Positions 48,367-60,751 of a stretch of DNA of 64,000 nt are shown piece after piece (the stretch's first letter is position 1; each line of letters opens with the position of its first letter). The stretch is from Mugil cephalus (taxonomy: Eukaryota > Chordata > Actinopteri > Mugiliformes > Mugilidae): positions 30,619,006 to 30,683,005 of the forward strand of contig NC_061772.1 in NCBI RefSeq assembly GCF_022458985.1. The letters are read 5' to 3'. Position numbers and translations under genes: made by a program. The notes under the pieces were generated by a model. It was not told the origin of the DNA and did no database searches. It saw nothing but the letters and a program-made list of their open reading frames with translations.

Positions 48367-48644
48367 GTCAACAAGAGAACATCACACAGGAAGATTTTTG
48401 CATGGATGTAGAACTAAAATCAATCATCAAAATCAATTTAAAATAAAACTGGATGCAAAGGGTTTAATTTACCTCATAGCTTCCATCTGAATTCCTTCTT
48501 TTTGGTGTGAAGCTCAGAGATCCACCAAAGAACGTGTTGCTGATGATCCATGCAGATGCAGCTGTGACCATGAGCAGCAGATGCAGCAGCAGCCTGAGTG
48601 AAGCCATCCTGACGAGTGCTCTGTCCTCAGCATGAGTACTGCAG

Positions 48645-48652
48645 CTTAAATA
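48645..48652 (-). promoter_or_regulatory. TATA-like element of gene B
   Basis: TATTTAAG on the minus strand, 38 bases upstream of the ATG. The same element at the same distance occurs in gene C. If used as a TATA box, the 5' UTR would be very short. Confidence 0.4.
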
Positions 48653-49429
48653 ATCTGCTACAAGGAAGTAAATATATCGCCTTATATCTTATTTACCGAA
48701 ACAGCAATCTTATAAAGAAAAACAAGTTTTACTGGCTTGTAATATTTGAGACCATACCGGAAAAACGAAGCACGTACGAAAAATGTACGAAGCATTTTGC
48801 CAACTTTTGAGAACAGGTGCAACTATTGTTTGAAGACAGTTGGATGCAATGCATTAGTGACAGCTTCAAATGCTTTCACTTTGCTTCACACAGCTACCAG
48901 CATATATTTTAAAAAATGTCCATAAAATAAGTCATCAGTAACAGTATGATAGAAGATATAACTGAAACAAGTAAGAAAGACTATTTGAAAGAAGCAGGCC
49001 AAATGAAAATATAATAAAATCACATCATCATGAGTATCAAAATCATTTTCCATGCTGTAATTTGTATTTGCACTTGTGAATGTTGACACAAAACAGAACA
49101 TGTGAGCACACATTGCCTTTAATCTGTATCTGTTTCATACTTAATATTGTGTAGCATTCAATGTGGACAACATCGGAAGAATTAGTTATACCACTAAGAA
49201 TTTTTACTTTTGTGTGCAAAAAAGCTACTTTGACAAAGTAATTTCCTTGTGGATCTGTCTAAGTCTAAGGTCAGCAATGATTTTCGTGCACATAGTTGTT
49301 AGACTGGTTAAAATGTGTCACTTGGCATTAAGTTTGGTAATGATCCCATCAATGATGATTTGCGCAGTGTTTTCCTTGACATAAAAATAAAAACCAGTAT
49401 GTTGACAAGGAACTGTTGTCTTTGAGTGC

Positions 49430-52400
49430 AGCCAAGCAATGTTTTTGTTCATTTAAGATGAAGCACCCACTAAGGTGGATTCAGAACTTGCTAATGTTCG
49501 TCACGTGAGTAAGCGTATTGCATCACTTCCTGGTTCTACACCACTGCTGTGTGTGCTTGCAGACTGTACTTGCAGACCTATGTTGATAATTGGAACTCTT
49601 TCTGGGGAAAGCCTGGGCTGATTAGACAAGATGGAGTTCATCCCACCTTGGCGGGTGCTTCTCTTATCTGTAGGAATTTGGCCGATTTCATTAACCCCCC
49701 AAAACCATGACAACCCAGAGTTCAGAGTTGCAGTCTTACACGCCTCTCTGCCGCTTCTCTAGTACTGTCTCACACCCATAACTCCACAAACTCCATAGAT
49801 GTACTGTCTGCTCCCAGATTTTTTAAATGGAAAAATAACAATAGAGGAGTTATTCATAGGAACCTTATACAAATCAACACAAATTCACTAGTACAGCAGA
49901 ACAATAAGAAGATTAAATGTGGTCTTTTAAATGTCAGGTCTCTCTCATCTAAACCCTTTTAGTGACTTATTTGTTAACTGATCATCAGATTGATCTATTT
50001 ACTTTGACTGAAACGTGGCTGCAGGATGATGAGTATGTCAGTTTAAATGAGTCCACACCTACTAGTCATAGTAACTATCACATTCCTGGAGGCACAGGCC
50101 GAGGAGGAGGAGTGGCAGCAATCTTCCACTCTGATTTATGTATTTATCCAAGACCTAAACAAAGCTTTAATTCGTTTGAAAGCCTTACTCTTAGTCTTGC
50201 TCATCCAGACTGGAAAACACAAAAAACCAGTTCTCTTTGTTGTGGTGTGTCGCCCACCTGCTCCTTACTCTGAGTTTTTAGCTGAATTCTCTGAGTTTCT
50301 CTGTGATTTAGTGCTTAGAACAGATAAAGTCATTATAGTAGGTGACTTTAACATCCATGTTGATGTTGGCAGTGACAGTCTTAGCTCATCATTTATGTCA
50401 TTATTAGACTCAATTGGCTTTTCTCAGAATGTAAATGGTTCAACTCACTGTTTCAATCACACCTTAGATCTTGTACTAACATATGGCATAGAAACTGAAG
50501 GTCTGACAATATTTCCCCTCTTTTGTCTGATCATTTTCTCATAACATTTACATTTACTATACTGAAATTGTAAAGACATTTCGTTATGGTAGACACTTAT
50601 CTGATGATGCTGTAACTAGATATAAGGAATTAATACCTTCAGTATTTACCTCAGTGCCTTATGTTAGTGATGTGGATGACAGCAACCATAATCAAACTCC
50701 ATCACAAATAGATTATTTTGTTGACAGCATGACAGCATCACTAAGCACAACTCTAAATCTAGTTGCTCCTCTTAAAAAGAAGGTGGTAAATCGAAGGAGA
50801 GTAGCTCCATGGTATAATTCACAGTTGCGCAGTTCAAAGCAGGCAGGTTGAAAGCTGGAAAGAATTTGGTATCCCACTAATTCTGAAGAAGCTCACATAG
50901 CCTGGAAAGATAGTTTAACAACTTATAAAAAAACTCTCCATAAGATTAGAACAGCATATCATTCTTCATTAATAGAAGAAAACAAGAACAACCCCATATT
51001 TCTTTTCAGCTGTAGCCAGGCTGACAAAGAGTCACAGCTCTGTTGAGCATCTATTTCTTCAGACCTCAGCAGTAATGACTTCATGAGCTTCTTTACTGAT
51101 AAAATTGTTGTCATTAGAGATAAAATTCATAGCACCCTTCCATCTGTCAAAGATGTAAGTACAGTGGCATTAGAAACCTCTGTAGGAACTAGTCAATATT
51201 TGGATTCTTTCTCCCTAATTGATCTTCCTGAGCTCACTTCAGTTATTACAGCATCTAAACCCTCAACTTCTCTTCTAGACCCCATCCTGACTAAGTTGTT
51301 CAAGGAGGTTTTTCCATTAATTAATACCTCCATGTTAAATAGATAAACTTATCTTTATTAGCAGGATATGTGCCCTAGTCTTTTAAAACTGCTGTAATTA
51401 AACCATTACTTAAACGCACTCTTGACCCAGATGTTTTAGCCAACTATAGGTCAATTTCCAACCTTCCTTTTATCTCTAAAGTTTTAGAAAGGGTTGTTGT
51501 CAATCAGTTGGTTGATCATTTAAACAGGAATGGTTTGTTTGAAGAGTTTCAGTCAGGTTTTAGAGCTCATCATAGTACAGAAACAGCTCTGATTAAAGTT
51601 TCCAATGATCTCCTCATGGCTTCAGATGATGGACTTGTCTCTATACTAGATCTCAGTGCTGCATTTGACACTATTGATCACAGTATTCTACTACAGAGAC
51701 TTGAAAGTGTGATCAAGATTACAGGAATTGTACTGGACTGGTTTGAATTATATCTGTCAGACAGATTCCAGTTTCTCCATATAACAACAATTATTCTATA
51801 TATGCCAAAGTAAGCTATGTAGTCCCTCAGGGTTCTGTGCTAGGACCAGTATTATTCACATTATACATGCTTCCTTAGGCAATATAATTAGAAAGCATGG
51901 CATAAACTTCCGTTGCTACACAGATGATACCCAGCTATATTTATCCATGAAACCAGATGAAACTAATCAGCTGGTTAAACTCCAAGCGCCTTAAAGACAC
52001 AAAGGCTTGGATGACCTGTAATTTTCTACTCTTAAACTCAGACAAAACAAGAAGTCATTATATTTGGCTCTAAACATGTCAGAGATTCATTATCTAATCA
52101 CCTGCTTTTGTTGGATGGCGTTACCTTGGCCTCCAGTACTATGTGAAAGACTTTGGTGTTATATTTGACCAGGATATGTCCTTTAATTCTCACATAAAGC
52201 AGGTGACCAGGACTGCTTTCTTTCACCTTCGTAATATCATCAAAATTAGGAACATCCTTTCTCAGAGTCATGCGGAAAACCTAGTTCATGCATTTGTGTC
52301 TTCCAGGCTGGATTATTGTAACTCGTTACTGTCTGGCTCCAAATACTCTTTAAAAAGCCTCCAATTAATTCAAAATGCACTGACAGGAATTAGCAAGAGA

Positions 52401-52578
52401 AATCATATTACCTGATAAAATCTAGAATTGAATTTAAAATCCTCCTCACATACAAGGCCTTGAAAGGCCTAGCTCTATCAAATCTGAAAGACCTCATAGT
52501 ACCATATTGTCCCAACGATCTCTAAGTAGAATGGGAGGTAGAGCCTTCATCTCTACCAGCTCCTAGTTTGGGTTCGTA
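49430..52578 (+). mobile_element. L2/Maui-like LINE, long decayed copy
   Basis: Starts with the end of ORF1 (NWNSFWGKPGLIRQDGVHPT-like, broken). APE endonuclease follows (49962-50540; LTETWLQDDEYVSLNES, VVVCRPPAPYSE, GDFNIHVDVGS), then reverse transcriptase (51083-51800; [27 protein letters not shown]) and the thumb-like part (52143-52410; SSRLDYCNSLLSGS). Several frameshifts and stops. It lies just upstream of the gene B unit and is close in sequence to the copy at 16800. Confidence 0.85.
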
Positions 52579-52584
52579 CCGCTT

Positions 52585-52675
52585 AATCCCACGTGAACAC
52601 ATGGAGAACATGCAAACTCCAGACCTTCTTGCTGGGAGGCATCAGCACTAACCACGAGCCACTGTGCCCTGTTAC
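52585..52675 (-). repeat. Dispersed fish repeat (SINE/MITE-like), inverted fragment
   Basis: The complement carries 'gtttgcatgttctccatgtg' and the tRNA-like head seen at 4305 and 37870. It abuts the truncated end of the L2 copy. Confidence 0.5.
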
Positions 52676-52699
52676 ACCAAGGTTTGTCAGCAGAAGGCG

Positions 52700-52815
52700 C
52701 TCAATTCAATTCAATTCAGTTTTATTTATATAGCGCCAATAACAATAACAATCATCTCAAGACGCTTCACAAAAACAGCCTGCAACCTCCAGAGCAAGCC
52801 TGAGGGCAACGGGGG
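52700..52815 (-). mobile_element. L2 LINE 3' end, inverted fragment
   Basis: 'caattcaattcaattcagtt', 'ttatttatatagcgcc' and 'atctcaagacgcttcac' are the complement of the L2 3' tail seen at 47240-47310. It lies opposite in orientation to the neighbouring L2 copy. Confidence 0.7.
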
Positions 52816-53925
52816 CAAGGATGTCACACATCAGTAGTTGACCCTAGTTGAGCGTGAAGAAGTAGTCAGTATGTTTATTCTACAGAGAGCGTTTGTGATG
52901 CTAACACTACCTGTGTAATGTTTTTCACAGGTAAGCTGACGTAAAAGCTAATAAGCTAGCTGTCTTTATAATCTAGTAGATGAGTGTATGTTTAGCAGTA
53001 AGTAGCTGAGTGTACCTCGCAAAACTAACAAGTATATGTGCTACCATGGCCATGTGAATTCCAATAATATGCTGATACCATTGCCAATGCTATTTTCTCA
53101 GGTACATATGGTTAAATATCCCATGACGTAATAATACTAAAGTTGTTTTCATGCTAAGTGATGTATTATTATTATTTATGTAACAATACAGTGGGGAACA
53201 GATGACATATGTTTGGATTAAAGACAAGACAACTGAGTTTATAAGTTCATGGAGGCTTAAAACTGTTTTAAAACACTGATTAATTGTTATGTACATGGAG
53301 TTTATCCATTATCTGTCAGTCTATAGGTTAAATAAACAGTTTGATGCTTTACACGGAAGTGTTGTCATATCTGAAGTTATTTGCTTTGCCATATTGACCT
53401 TTAAGATGTGTGACAATGATTAATGACTTAACATGGGTTATTAGGGAATGAATTCTAGAGCAAGAGAATAAAATATGATATGACTAATAGCATGTATATG
53501 AGGTGATATCTTATTTCAAGGTTTTTGTTCGGATCATTGTACTTGGTTATTAAGTAGCTGATGCTAGTTGAACGTGAAGAAGTAGTCAGTAGGTGATGAG
53601 GGAATCCAAGTGTATATTCTACAGAAACGCTGTCTGTGTTATGTTTTTCACAGAAAATAAATATGTGCACAAGAGTGAACAACGCCTCATTCTTAAACGT
53701 GTAATATATTTTTGGCGAGCCAGCCAGGAGAGGGCAACAAAGCGAACAACGATATTCACCCTCACCCCCTCCTCCCAAACTTTATCAAACTTCTACGGGA
53801 TGGACACCAGTCCTGCATGATGAAGCGAGTGAAGCTCTGTGGCAGCTAGGGAAGAGACTCTAACGGATGTCTGCAGGCACTTCAAATGCGATGGTCTGGA
53901 CAGTGGAGATCAGGATAGCAAGGCA
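52816..53925. other. Intergenic DNA with a local repeat
   Basis: 'agttgaacgtgaagaagtagtcagta' type sequence occurs near 52848-52873 and again near 53568-53592, each followed by 'tattctacagagag' or a similar stretch and 'atgtttttcaca'. No gene recognised. Confidence 0.35.
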
Positions 53926-54610
53926 CAGAGGGCGCTCATCAAGATGGCTGAATGAGCTGGATAAGATGGAGGGAAACCTACTGGTTGACGTTTTTGGTCA
54001 GTACTGTAATTACCTACTAACATGTATTGAGAGATGAAAAGGATATAGTAAACCTGACAAAGAAAGCCCATCTGAGGGTCCACCTCAATTTGTGGGGTAT
54101 TCCTTCTTAAGCACCCCTCCTGAAAAGACCACAGATCCTCCAGTCAAGAGTCGACCAGAGTCAAGTAACACACTGCCTGAGATAACACTGCGAAGGGAGT
54201 TTAGGGTCTGTGGACAAACTGGAGAGAGTGGACAGAGGGATAAATTATCTCACTTCAGTTTAGTCCATCAGATTGAGCTAGGGAGGAAAGGTAGACACAC
54301 CAAGGCTGAGGTGGTGGAAGCTGTGATCTGGACCTTTAGTCTGGGGCTGCCCTTGAGAGACATGTTAGAAATAAACCGTGGGCTAACCTTTAATGCCCTC
54401 CTCACCATCCTAAAAGGTTACTATAAGGTAGACACTGCTACTGAAGTCTAGCACCAGCTCCTTAACATTTCCCAAGAGCCCAGAGAGACTGTGGGTGAAA
54501 ACTGCATGCACTGTTTCAAATGTGGACAAGAAGGCCACTTCTCCCATAGATGCAGGGCGCAGAGAAACTGGTCGGGAAACGAACAGGGACTACTGAGGTG
54601 GGACCAACAG
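53926..54610 (+). mobile_element. LTR-retrotransposon Gag fragment with CCHC knuckle
   Basis: 54092-54448 encodes a capsid-like segment (FRVCGQTGESGQRDKLSHFS, LGLPLRDMLEI). After a stop, a zinc knuckle CFKCGQEGHFSHRC follows near 54513-54555. This pattern fits the Gag of a fish LTR retrotransposon. No pol region follows. Confidence 0.6.
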
Positions 54611-54789
54611 TAATCCAAGGTAGAGCATCCTAAAATGTCAAAAGTCTACCCATAGTTGCTTTAGGAAAAAAAACATAAAACAGCCAGCACATCTTCAGCT
54701 GAATGTGTTGTTAACTATCTGCCTCCCCAACACCAGTCATGGTTAATAAGCCTTGTAGGTCACAGATGTATGGTAGACTGTTTTATGGA

Positions 54790-54791
54790 CC

Positions 54792-54827
<36 letters not shown>

Positions 54828-54862
54828 ATACAGTACATACATACACATACATATATATATTA
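54790..54862. repeat. AT/AC-rich microsatellite
   Basis: (TA)n followed by imperfect 'acatac' units. Confidence 0.85.
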
Positions 54863-55214
54863 TGGATGGAACGGTTTATGAAAATCGTTCGGTTTGACTT
54901 TTTCGGATCCGGTTCATAAGTTAGCGAGAAAAAACAAAAAAACCCAAACGTGCTAAAAGACCGAAGCGGTACATCTCACTAACCAACAAGGAGGCTGCCG
55001 GGAAACAGAGCCAGCCTGACTGCACACTGAAAAGCCCACTAACCACGGGGCCCCACGTGCATCTCCAAAACACTGACTAACGTTTAAATTGCACCCACAA
55101 AAACGTACCCAGTGTAAGCGATATCCAGAACACACGCTTAGTGAGATATAAACGGTGGGAAAGTATGTCTGGTGCAGCATATAAAACATCAAACTAAAGA
55201 TTTTTTTTTTTTTT

Positions 55215-55797
55215 TTAAATAAATAAAAAATTACAATAAGAAAATATGCTTGTACATGAAAAGGTAAACACATAAATAAGAACACATAAACGGTTGCACC
55301 AATCAATATTTCGGTGATCAACTGAAGATAATACGGGCCTGCTAAAGTTGTCCTGACCAAGTAGCTCTCGGATCAGCTTAGCAACAAAATCAGTAGGGCT
55401 GCCTTTCTCTTCCCCTTCTTTAATGCCCACGTTCCTGACATTGAGCCTGCGGGAGCGGCCCTCCAGATTGTTCACTTTAGCTCTGAGGAGACCATTAGCG
55501 ACCTGTAGCTCGTTACACGTGGCTTCCAGTGATGCTAAGGCTGTCATTGGCTGACATGGCATCATCTAAATTTTCAAATCGGCGCTCAGTTTCATGATGT
55601 TTCTTCTGAAGCGAGGATAGCGTAGCTTCAATTGCATCGAGGCGGCCCTCTAGAGATTTCTTTAAGCCATCCACGAGAGAGGTAATTTTAGTAAGCTCGG
55701 CCCGTGGTAAGCGATAACTGCTAATATAGCATCATTGCTAGCGGCCGACGGGCTCGTCTGGGATGTATCCCTCTGACTATCGTCTTTCTTAGGCATG
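55215..55797 (-). mobile_element. L1/Tx1-like LINE ORF1 fragment
   Basis: Read from about 55797 on the minus strand: MPKKDDSQRDTSQTSPSAAS, then after frame breaks a coiled-coil-like stretch, and at 55565-55330 RAKVNNLEGRSRRLNVRNVG and IKEGEEKGSPTDFVAKLI. This is the coiled-coil plus RRM-type ORF1 of L1/Tx1 elements. Poly-T at 55200-55216 on the plus strand is the A-rich 3' end. ORF2 is missing. Confidence 0.7.
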
Positions 55798-55984
55798 TTG
55801 ACACAAAACCACTTCCAACAGGCTTCAGCACAGTTTTAAGCACAACCCAGCGTAAAAAAATCTTAAGGTGCAATGTTATGCACAGAATATAAAAGACATG
55901 ATTGATTTTCCCAACAATCACTGTATACCGAACTGAACCGAAAACCGTGACCAAAATGAACTGTGGATTTGTCCACTGTCCCAC

Positions 55985-56170
<186 letters not shown>

Positions 56171-56989
56171 GTATACATTTGTAGTGGTTTTGTAATGTAT
56201 CCATCTTTATGGTACTGTTTTGATTTGATACCTGTGAACGTGGCCTAATTTAGAAATAGAAATAAGGTGTATTTTAGATAATCAGCTTCCCAAAACTATT
56301 CAGTGTCAGGATCTAATGTGATTGTGCAGATCTGTCACTTCTGCTTTATGATATCCACAGATTGGTGAAAACGTTACAGTGGGCCAAAAGGCTGGTGAAT
56401 TTTGGAGCACACAGCAGAAACTGAAATGTCCCATGATGGGACATTTAAAGGTGACAAGTTGAGCCAACAGCAATTTCATTATCTGCACTAACAAGACAAG
56501 ACAAAACCATTTACTCTACTAACACAATAAAAATGGCCATATGCTTGTAACACTGTGTTCAAACTAGCTATCACCCAGGGATGGAGAATTAATCATTTAT
56601 ATTCTTATATGACCTTCTATAAGTCTGACAATAAAAACAAAGTACATCTACAAATTGAATTGTAGATGTACTCAAAAATGAAATAAAACCAATGACAGGT
56701 TCTTTTTTTAATTTCTTCAGAAATTACTACCACCAAAAAATACATCCTGATCTCAATGTTCTGATATATAACTGGCATATTGTATCTGGAATTTAATGTC
56801 ACACATGACATCTATTTATAAGAGTTATACATATTGCACGTCATATAGTATACAATCACTGGAGAACAAACTTTGTGAGAAGACAGAAATTTGGATCTAA
56901 CTTTATTTATTTTTTTATTTTGTTTATTGTTTTATTAAGCCGTGTGTGCTTGGGGAAAACACTGCAAGTAGCTGTTTAAACTGTTTAAA
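56171..56989. other. No recognised gene
   Basis: AT-rich intergenic DNA downstream of the gene C unit. Contains a short near-palindrome 'gtacatctacaaattgaattgtagatgtac' type (described by its arms only: gtacatctac and gtagatgtac near 56641-56671). Nothing else supported. Confidence 0.4.
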
Positions 56990-57706
56990 AATAACTGATC
57001 TCCTGCAACATTCACCAGGAACTTCGCCTCGTTAAACTGATGACACATTGTACATGAGCCTGAAGGGTTACACTTATCTCGTCAAACAACAACAATGGGT
57101 GTCACTTTGCAGACTCATATATACAGTACATACCAGCCATTTAATCCTGTAAGTGTGTAAGTTATAAAGAAGCACTTAGATCTGAACAACTCACACAACA
57201 ATGCACATATTTGCTCTTTGTCCATTTACACCATCTGTACCTGTATCTGTTGATAGTAAACAACACTACGATAACAAAACCACTAAAAAACCCTATTAAA
57301 TGAATTTGCAACATAATTAAAATGAGTTATTGTATATTTTAACCACTTGGTTTGTATACGATTTTTTAAACCCTGGGGTTTAATCCAGAAGGTCATAATC
57401 GTTTTACCCCGCCTGTAACTATAATCCTGACTTAATCAAATCCTGCATAAAATGCATAAAATCAGTGAAACAAATAACCTGCTGTAATCAAAACCCCTCA
57501 CAAACAGGAAATCTTTGGATGATACTTCATTAGAATACCTCAATAAGAGAGAGCAATGTTCCCTTAACTTTTCTGCAAGTAACTGTTTAAAGTCTCAGAA
57601 TTTTTATATTTATACCTTCTCATTTTCACACCCTGACACACCAAGAAAAAGAACTTCAAAACAACAAAACCGAACTCTCTTCATTGTCTTTAAATTAATG
57701 TGGTCT

Positions 57707-60700
57707 TTAGTCTTCCTCAGAGGTGGGCAGGGCCTGGTATTTAGGTCTGGACCTCTTTGCTCTGTAGATCACCACCCCGCATACCAGGAGGCAGCCGACG
57801 ATGAAGACCAGGTTCATGCCCAGATTCATGCTCAGCCCGGATGCTTAAAGAAGGAAAAAAGACAACCAGGATCATACCTCTGCTGGTCAATCTGTACACG
57901 GATGTAACACTTTTCTACATACCACAGGAACTGGTCAGTTTATTCATGTTTAAACCTGTGAATAAATAAAATCTAATTTGAATTCAGTTTTTTAATTAAT
58001 CTGGACTCACATTGGCTGTCAGAAGTCTTGACCAGGTGCAAAGGTCCCTGGGAAACGGAGTGTCTTCCAGTCTCAGCTGCAGCTTCTCTTTTGCTGCGAT
58101 GCGTCCCTGAGTTGGCGCTGATGCATCCCTGAGAACACCGGGTTCCAGAGGCGCCGCTCTCACACAGGATGACGGAGCATGTGATGTAGACCTGCAAAAG
58201 TAGGAAAAGTCTTGAGGAGTGGGTTCTGCAAATTTTCAGATATTACACATGTATAATTAGAGAATTCAGAGTGACAGTAAAAAAAAGAAAAATAATGCAC
58301 CTCGTCATGAGCGCCGATGAACTCAAAAGCCTCCATTCCAAATCTGAACTGAGACTTGGAGCTGGGGTAGATTTGCACAGTTTTGTCTTTCACACACCTG
58401 TGACAGAGCAGTTTATGGTGGTTTAGAAATAAAAGGCTCATCATTTATCATAATCACCAACCACCACACAGAAGCATTTTTTTGTACCCATTTTCGATGA
58501 TGGTGTAGCTGATGCGGGAGTTGGGGTTGTCATAGGGAGTCGCCTTGCAGGACTCCACAAACAGCTCAGTGTTGGGGATGTTGGTGGTCGCCTCAATCTG
58601 CATGAAGATCATCTGCTTCAGGTACACCTCCACTGGGTAGGTGCTGCCATCCACTTGTTTCCTAAAGCGCTGGCTCTCGAAGAACTCAAACTGAAAGGTG
58701 AAAGCACCGAAGCCTTTCTCTGTGAAGGCGTATGGGTTTTTGTGTCTGAAGCCCAGGGTCAGGTTGGTTCTCTTTGGATAAGAGCAGGAAAAGGCAATCT
58801 CAACGTCGTGCCGCCTGGAGATGATTTCTTCTGGGTCAGCAGATGAGATCTCGTTTAAAAAGATGATGTTGTCTTCATCCTCCTGAAAGTGACATGAAGT
58901 GTAAATTAAATGTATGTGCATGCAGATATAAGGTCATGTATAAATCAAAAATAATTTTCATTCTTTCATGGTGACAAGTTCCATCTCATGCTGCCAATAC
59001 ATTGAACATTTGAGTTTGTTCATACATCATTTGAAGTGCATACACAAAATACTGTGTTCAATTGTTAACATCCGACATAGTTCATGAAAGCACTTCTGTC
59101 AAGTGTCTTGTAGCCTCCAAGGCTAACAGCTTAGCAAAATGGACACAGTAATCAACAGGTATAATGAAACTCAAATCACTTTACACATTTTTCTTGGCTA
59201 AATGTCAATACCAACATTTTGCTCAGATATAAATTAATAAATAAACACAAATTATTTATAAAACTTGCAATCACCATCCACTTCCACTATTTCTGAAAAC
59301 ATCAGGAAATATGTCACAAGCTTTAAGTTTGGTCCAACAAACATGTACAGGAAAAGCTAGTAAGTTTGGAAGCTATGAGGGATGCTTAATGTTGTTGCTA
59401 ATTAATGCTAATTGATTTGTTTGATAACTTTGATAACTTGATAACTACAACTTTGAAAAGGTGTACTTATTCTCTTCTCAAAACAGCTGGAATTGTAACC
59501 AATGGAGGATCATTTGGGAAACATTTGAAATGAGGGAAATTTACAAATGTGTTTTGTTTGATTGTCTTAACCAGTAGCAGCACCTGAATAATTACATTGA
59601 CAGCAGCTTTAATTGCTTAAAGTGGACAGTGATCAAAGGCCTATAACTGCAACTGTGATCTGAACTATACCTCCACTTGAGTCCCACAGGCGTTCAGCGA
59701 CATGACAGCCACCAGGTGGGTCTCATTGGAGTGAGTTGTCAGGTTGCAGGAAGAATCTGCAACGTCGTTCAGATGCAGGTTGTCCAAGTTGCGTCTGATG
59801 AGGTACGACTTCTCCACTTCCACGGTTATCGTAGTTTCATTACACGTCACAGTGGACTCTAAACAGATATATAAAAATGATCTGATACTGTGATGATTCG
59901 AAATTTAAGAGCAGAAATATTAAAACACAACTAACCTTGGTGTCCAACATCAGCGGTCACACAACGAAGCTCTGACTGATAGACTCGGTTGTATCTTGAC
60001 AAAGACAAATATAATAAGAACAATTTTACTTAGAGGTAGGTAGGTATGATAGGTATGATTTTAAATTATAGTTCATTTAAAATTCACCTGTCTCTTGCTT
60101 CAGAAATGAAGCAGATTGGAAAGTGATCGTTGACATCCTGTTCAGTTGGCGTCCATTGTATTGTATATAGTTCTGTGGAGACTTTCTGCTTTGTAATGCC
60201 TCTTGGTCCTGTCACAATCAGGTCATAAATCCTACAAGAGAAGCAATGTTTGCATTGGTGACTTTAACTGATGATGGTACTGCAAAATAAGACCCTTGGA
60301 CAAAATATCTACATTAATAAAGTTAAAGAATTCTGCAAAAATAATGACAATAATTTTAGTCTAAAACCTTCTTACGTGGTGAACTGAGCTGTGGATCTGA
60401 CTGTGATTTCGAGGGTGTGGTTGACAAATGCTGGAAGATTTACTCCATTCGCAGGAGTTGGTGACAAGAAAATGGGAAAATAATCACCATCAAGACATGA
60501 GGGGGCGTTGTGGTAGTCCACTGGAAGTCAGACAAGAAGAGAAATAGATACTTGAGAAACTGATAAAGAATTAAAAATACAAAACAAAAAAACTTAGAAT
60601 AAAAATCATTGACATACCATAAACTGTAAATTGCAGAGGAATCTTGCTGAGTGGAGCAATTGTGGTTGTTGGAGATGTTGTGGTGGTTGTTGGAGAAGTT

Positions 60701-60719
60701 GTTGTTGTTGTTTGTGAAG

Positions 60720-60751
<32 letters not shown>

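Larger units (their letters stand above)
41444..48607 (-). pseudogene. Gene B: ZP-module, Thr-rich paralog with in-frame stop; probable recent pseudogene
   Basis: Exons (minus): 48607-48473, 47872-47682, 47570-47406, 45685-45544, 44959-44026, 43933-43789, 43662-43519, 43424-43369, 43291-43104, 42499-42105, 42016-41920, 41849-41669, 41577-41444. Without the stop the frame would span 968 codons with the same domain order as gene C: signal peptide MASLRLLLHLLLMVTAASA, Cys head, RHKR, Thr-rich exon, ZP module, RRKR, membrane helix and a YQAL tail. Codon 223 is TGA (44924-44926), where gene C has CTA (Leu). This would leave a 222-aa secreted head without ZP module or anchor. Intron 3 also has a GC donor where C has GT. 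No frameshift was found elsewhere, so inactivation, if real, is young. A base error in the assembly remains possible. Confidence 0.8.
40620..49110 (-). repeat. Tandem-duplication unit containing gene B
   Basis: Collinear with 56990-63555 (gene C unit) through exons, introns and both flanks, from 'ctgatctcctgcaacattca' at the 3' side to 'tttccatgctgtaa' at the 5' side. Differences include transposon insertions in introns 1 and 3 of B and the length of the Thr-rich exon. Confidence 0.8.
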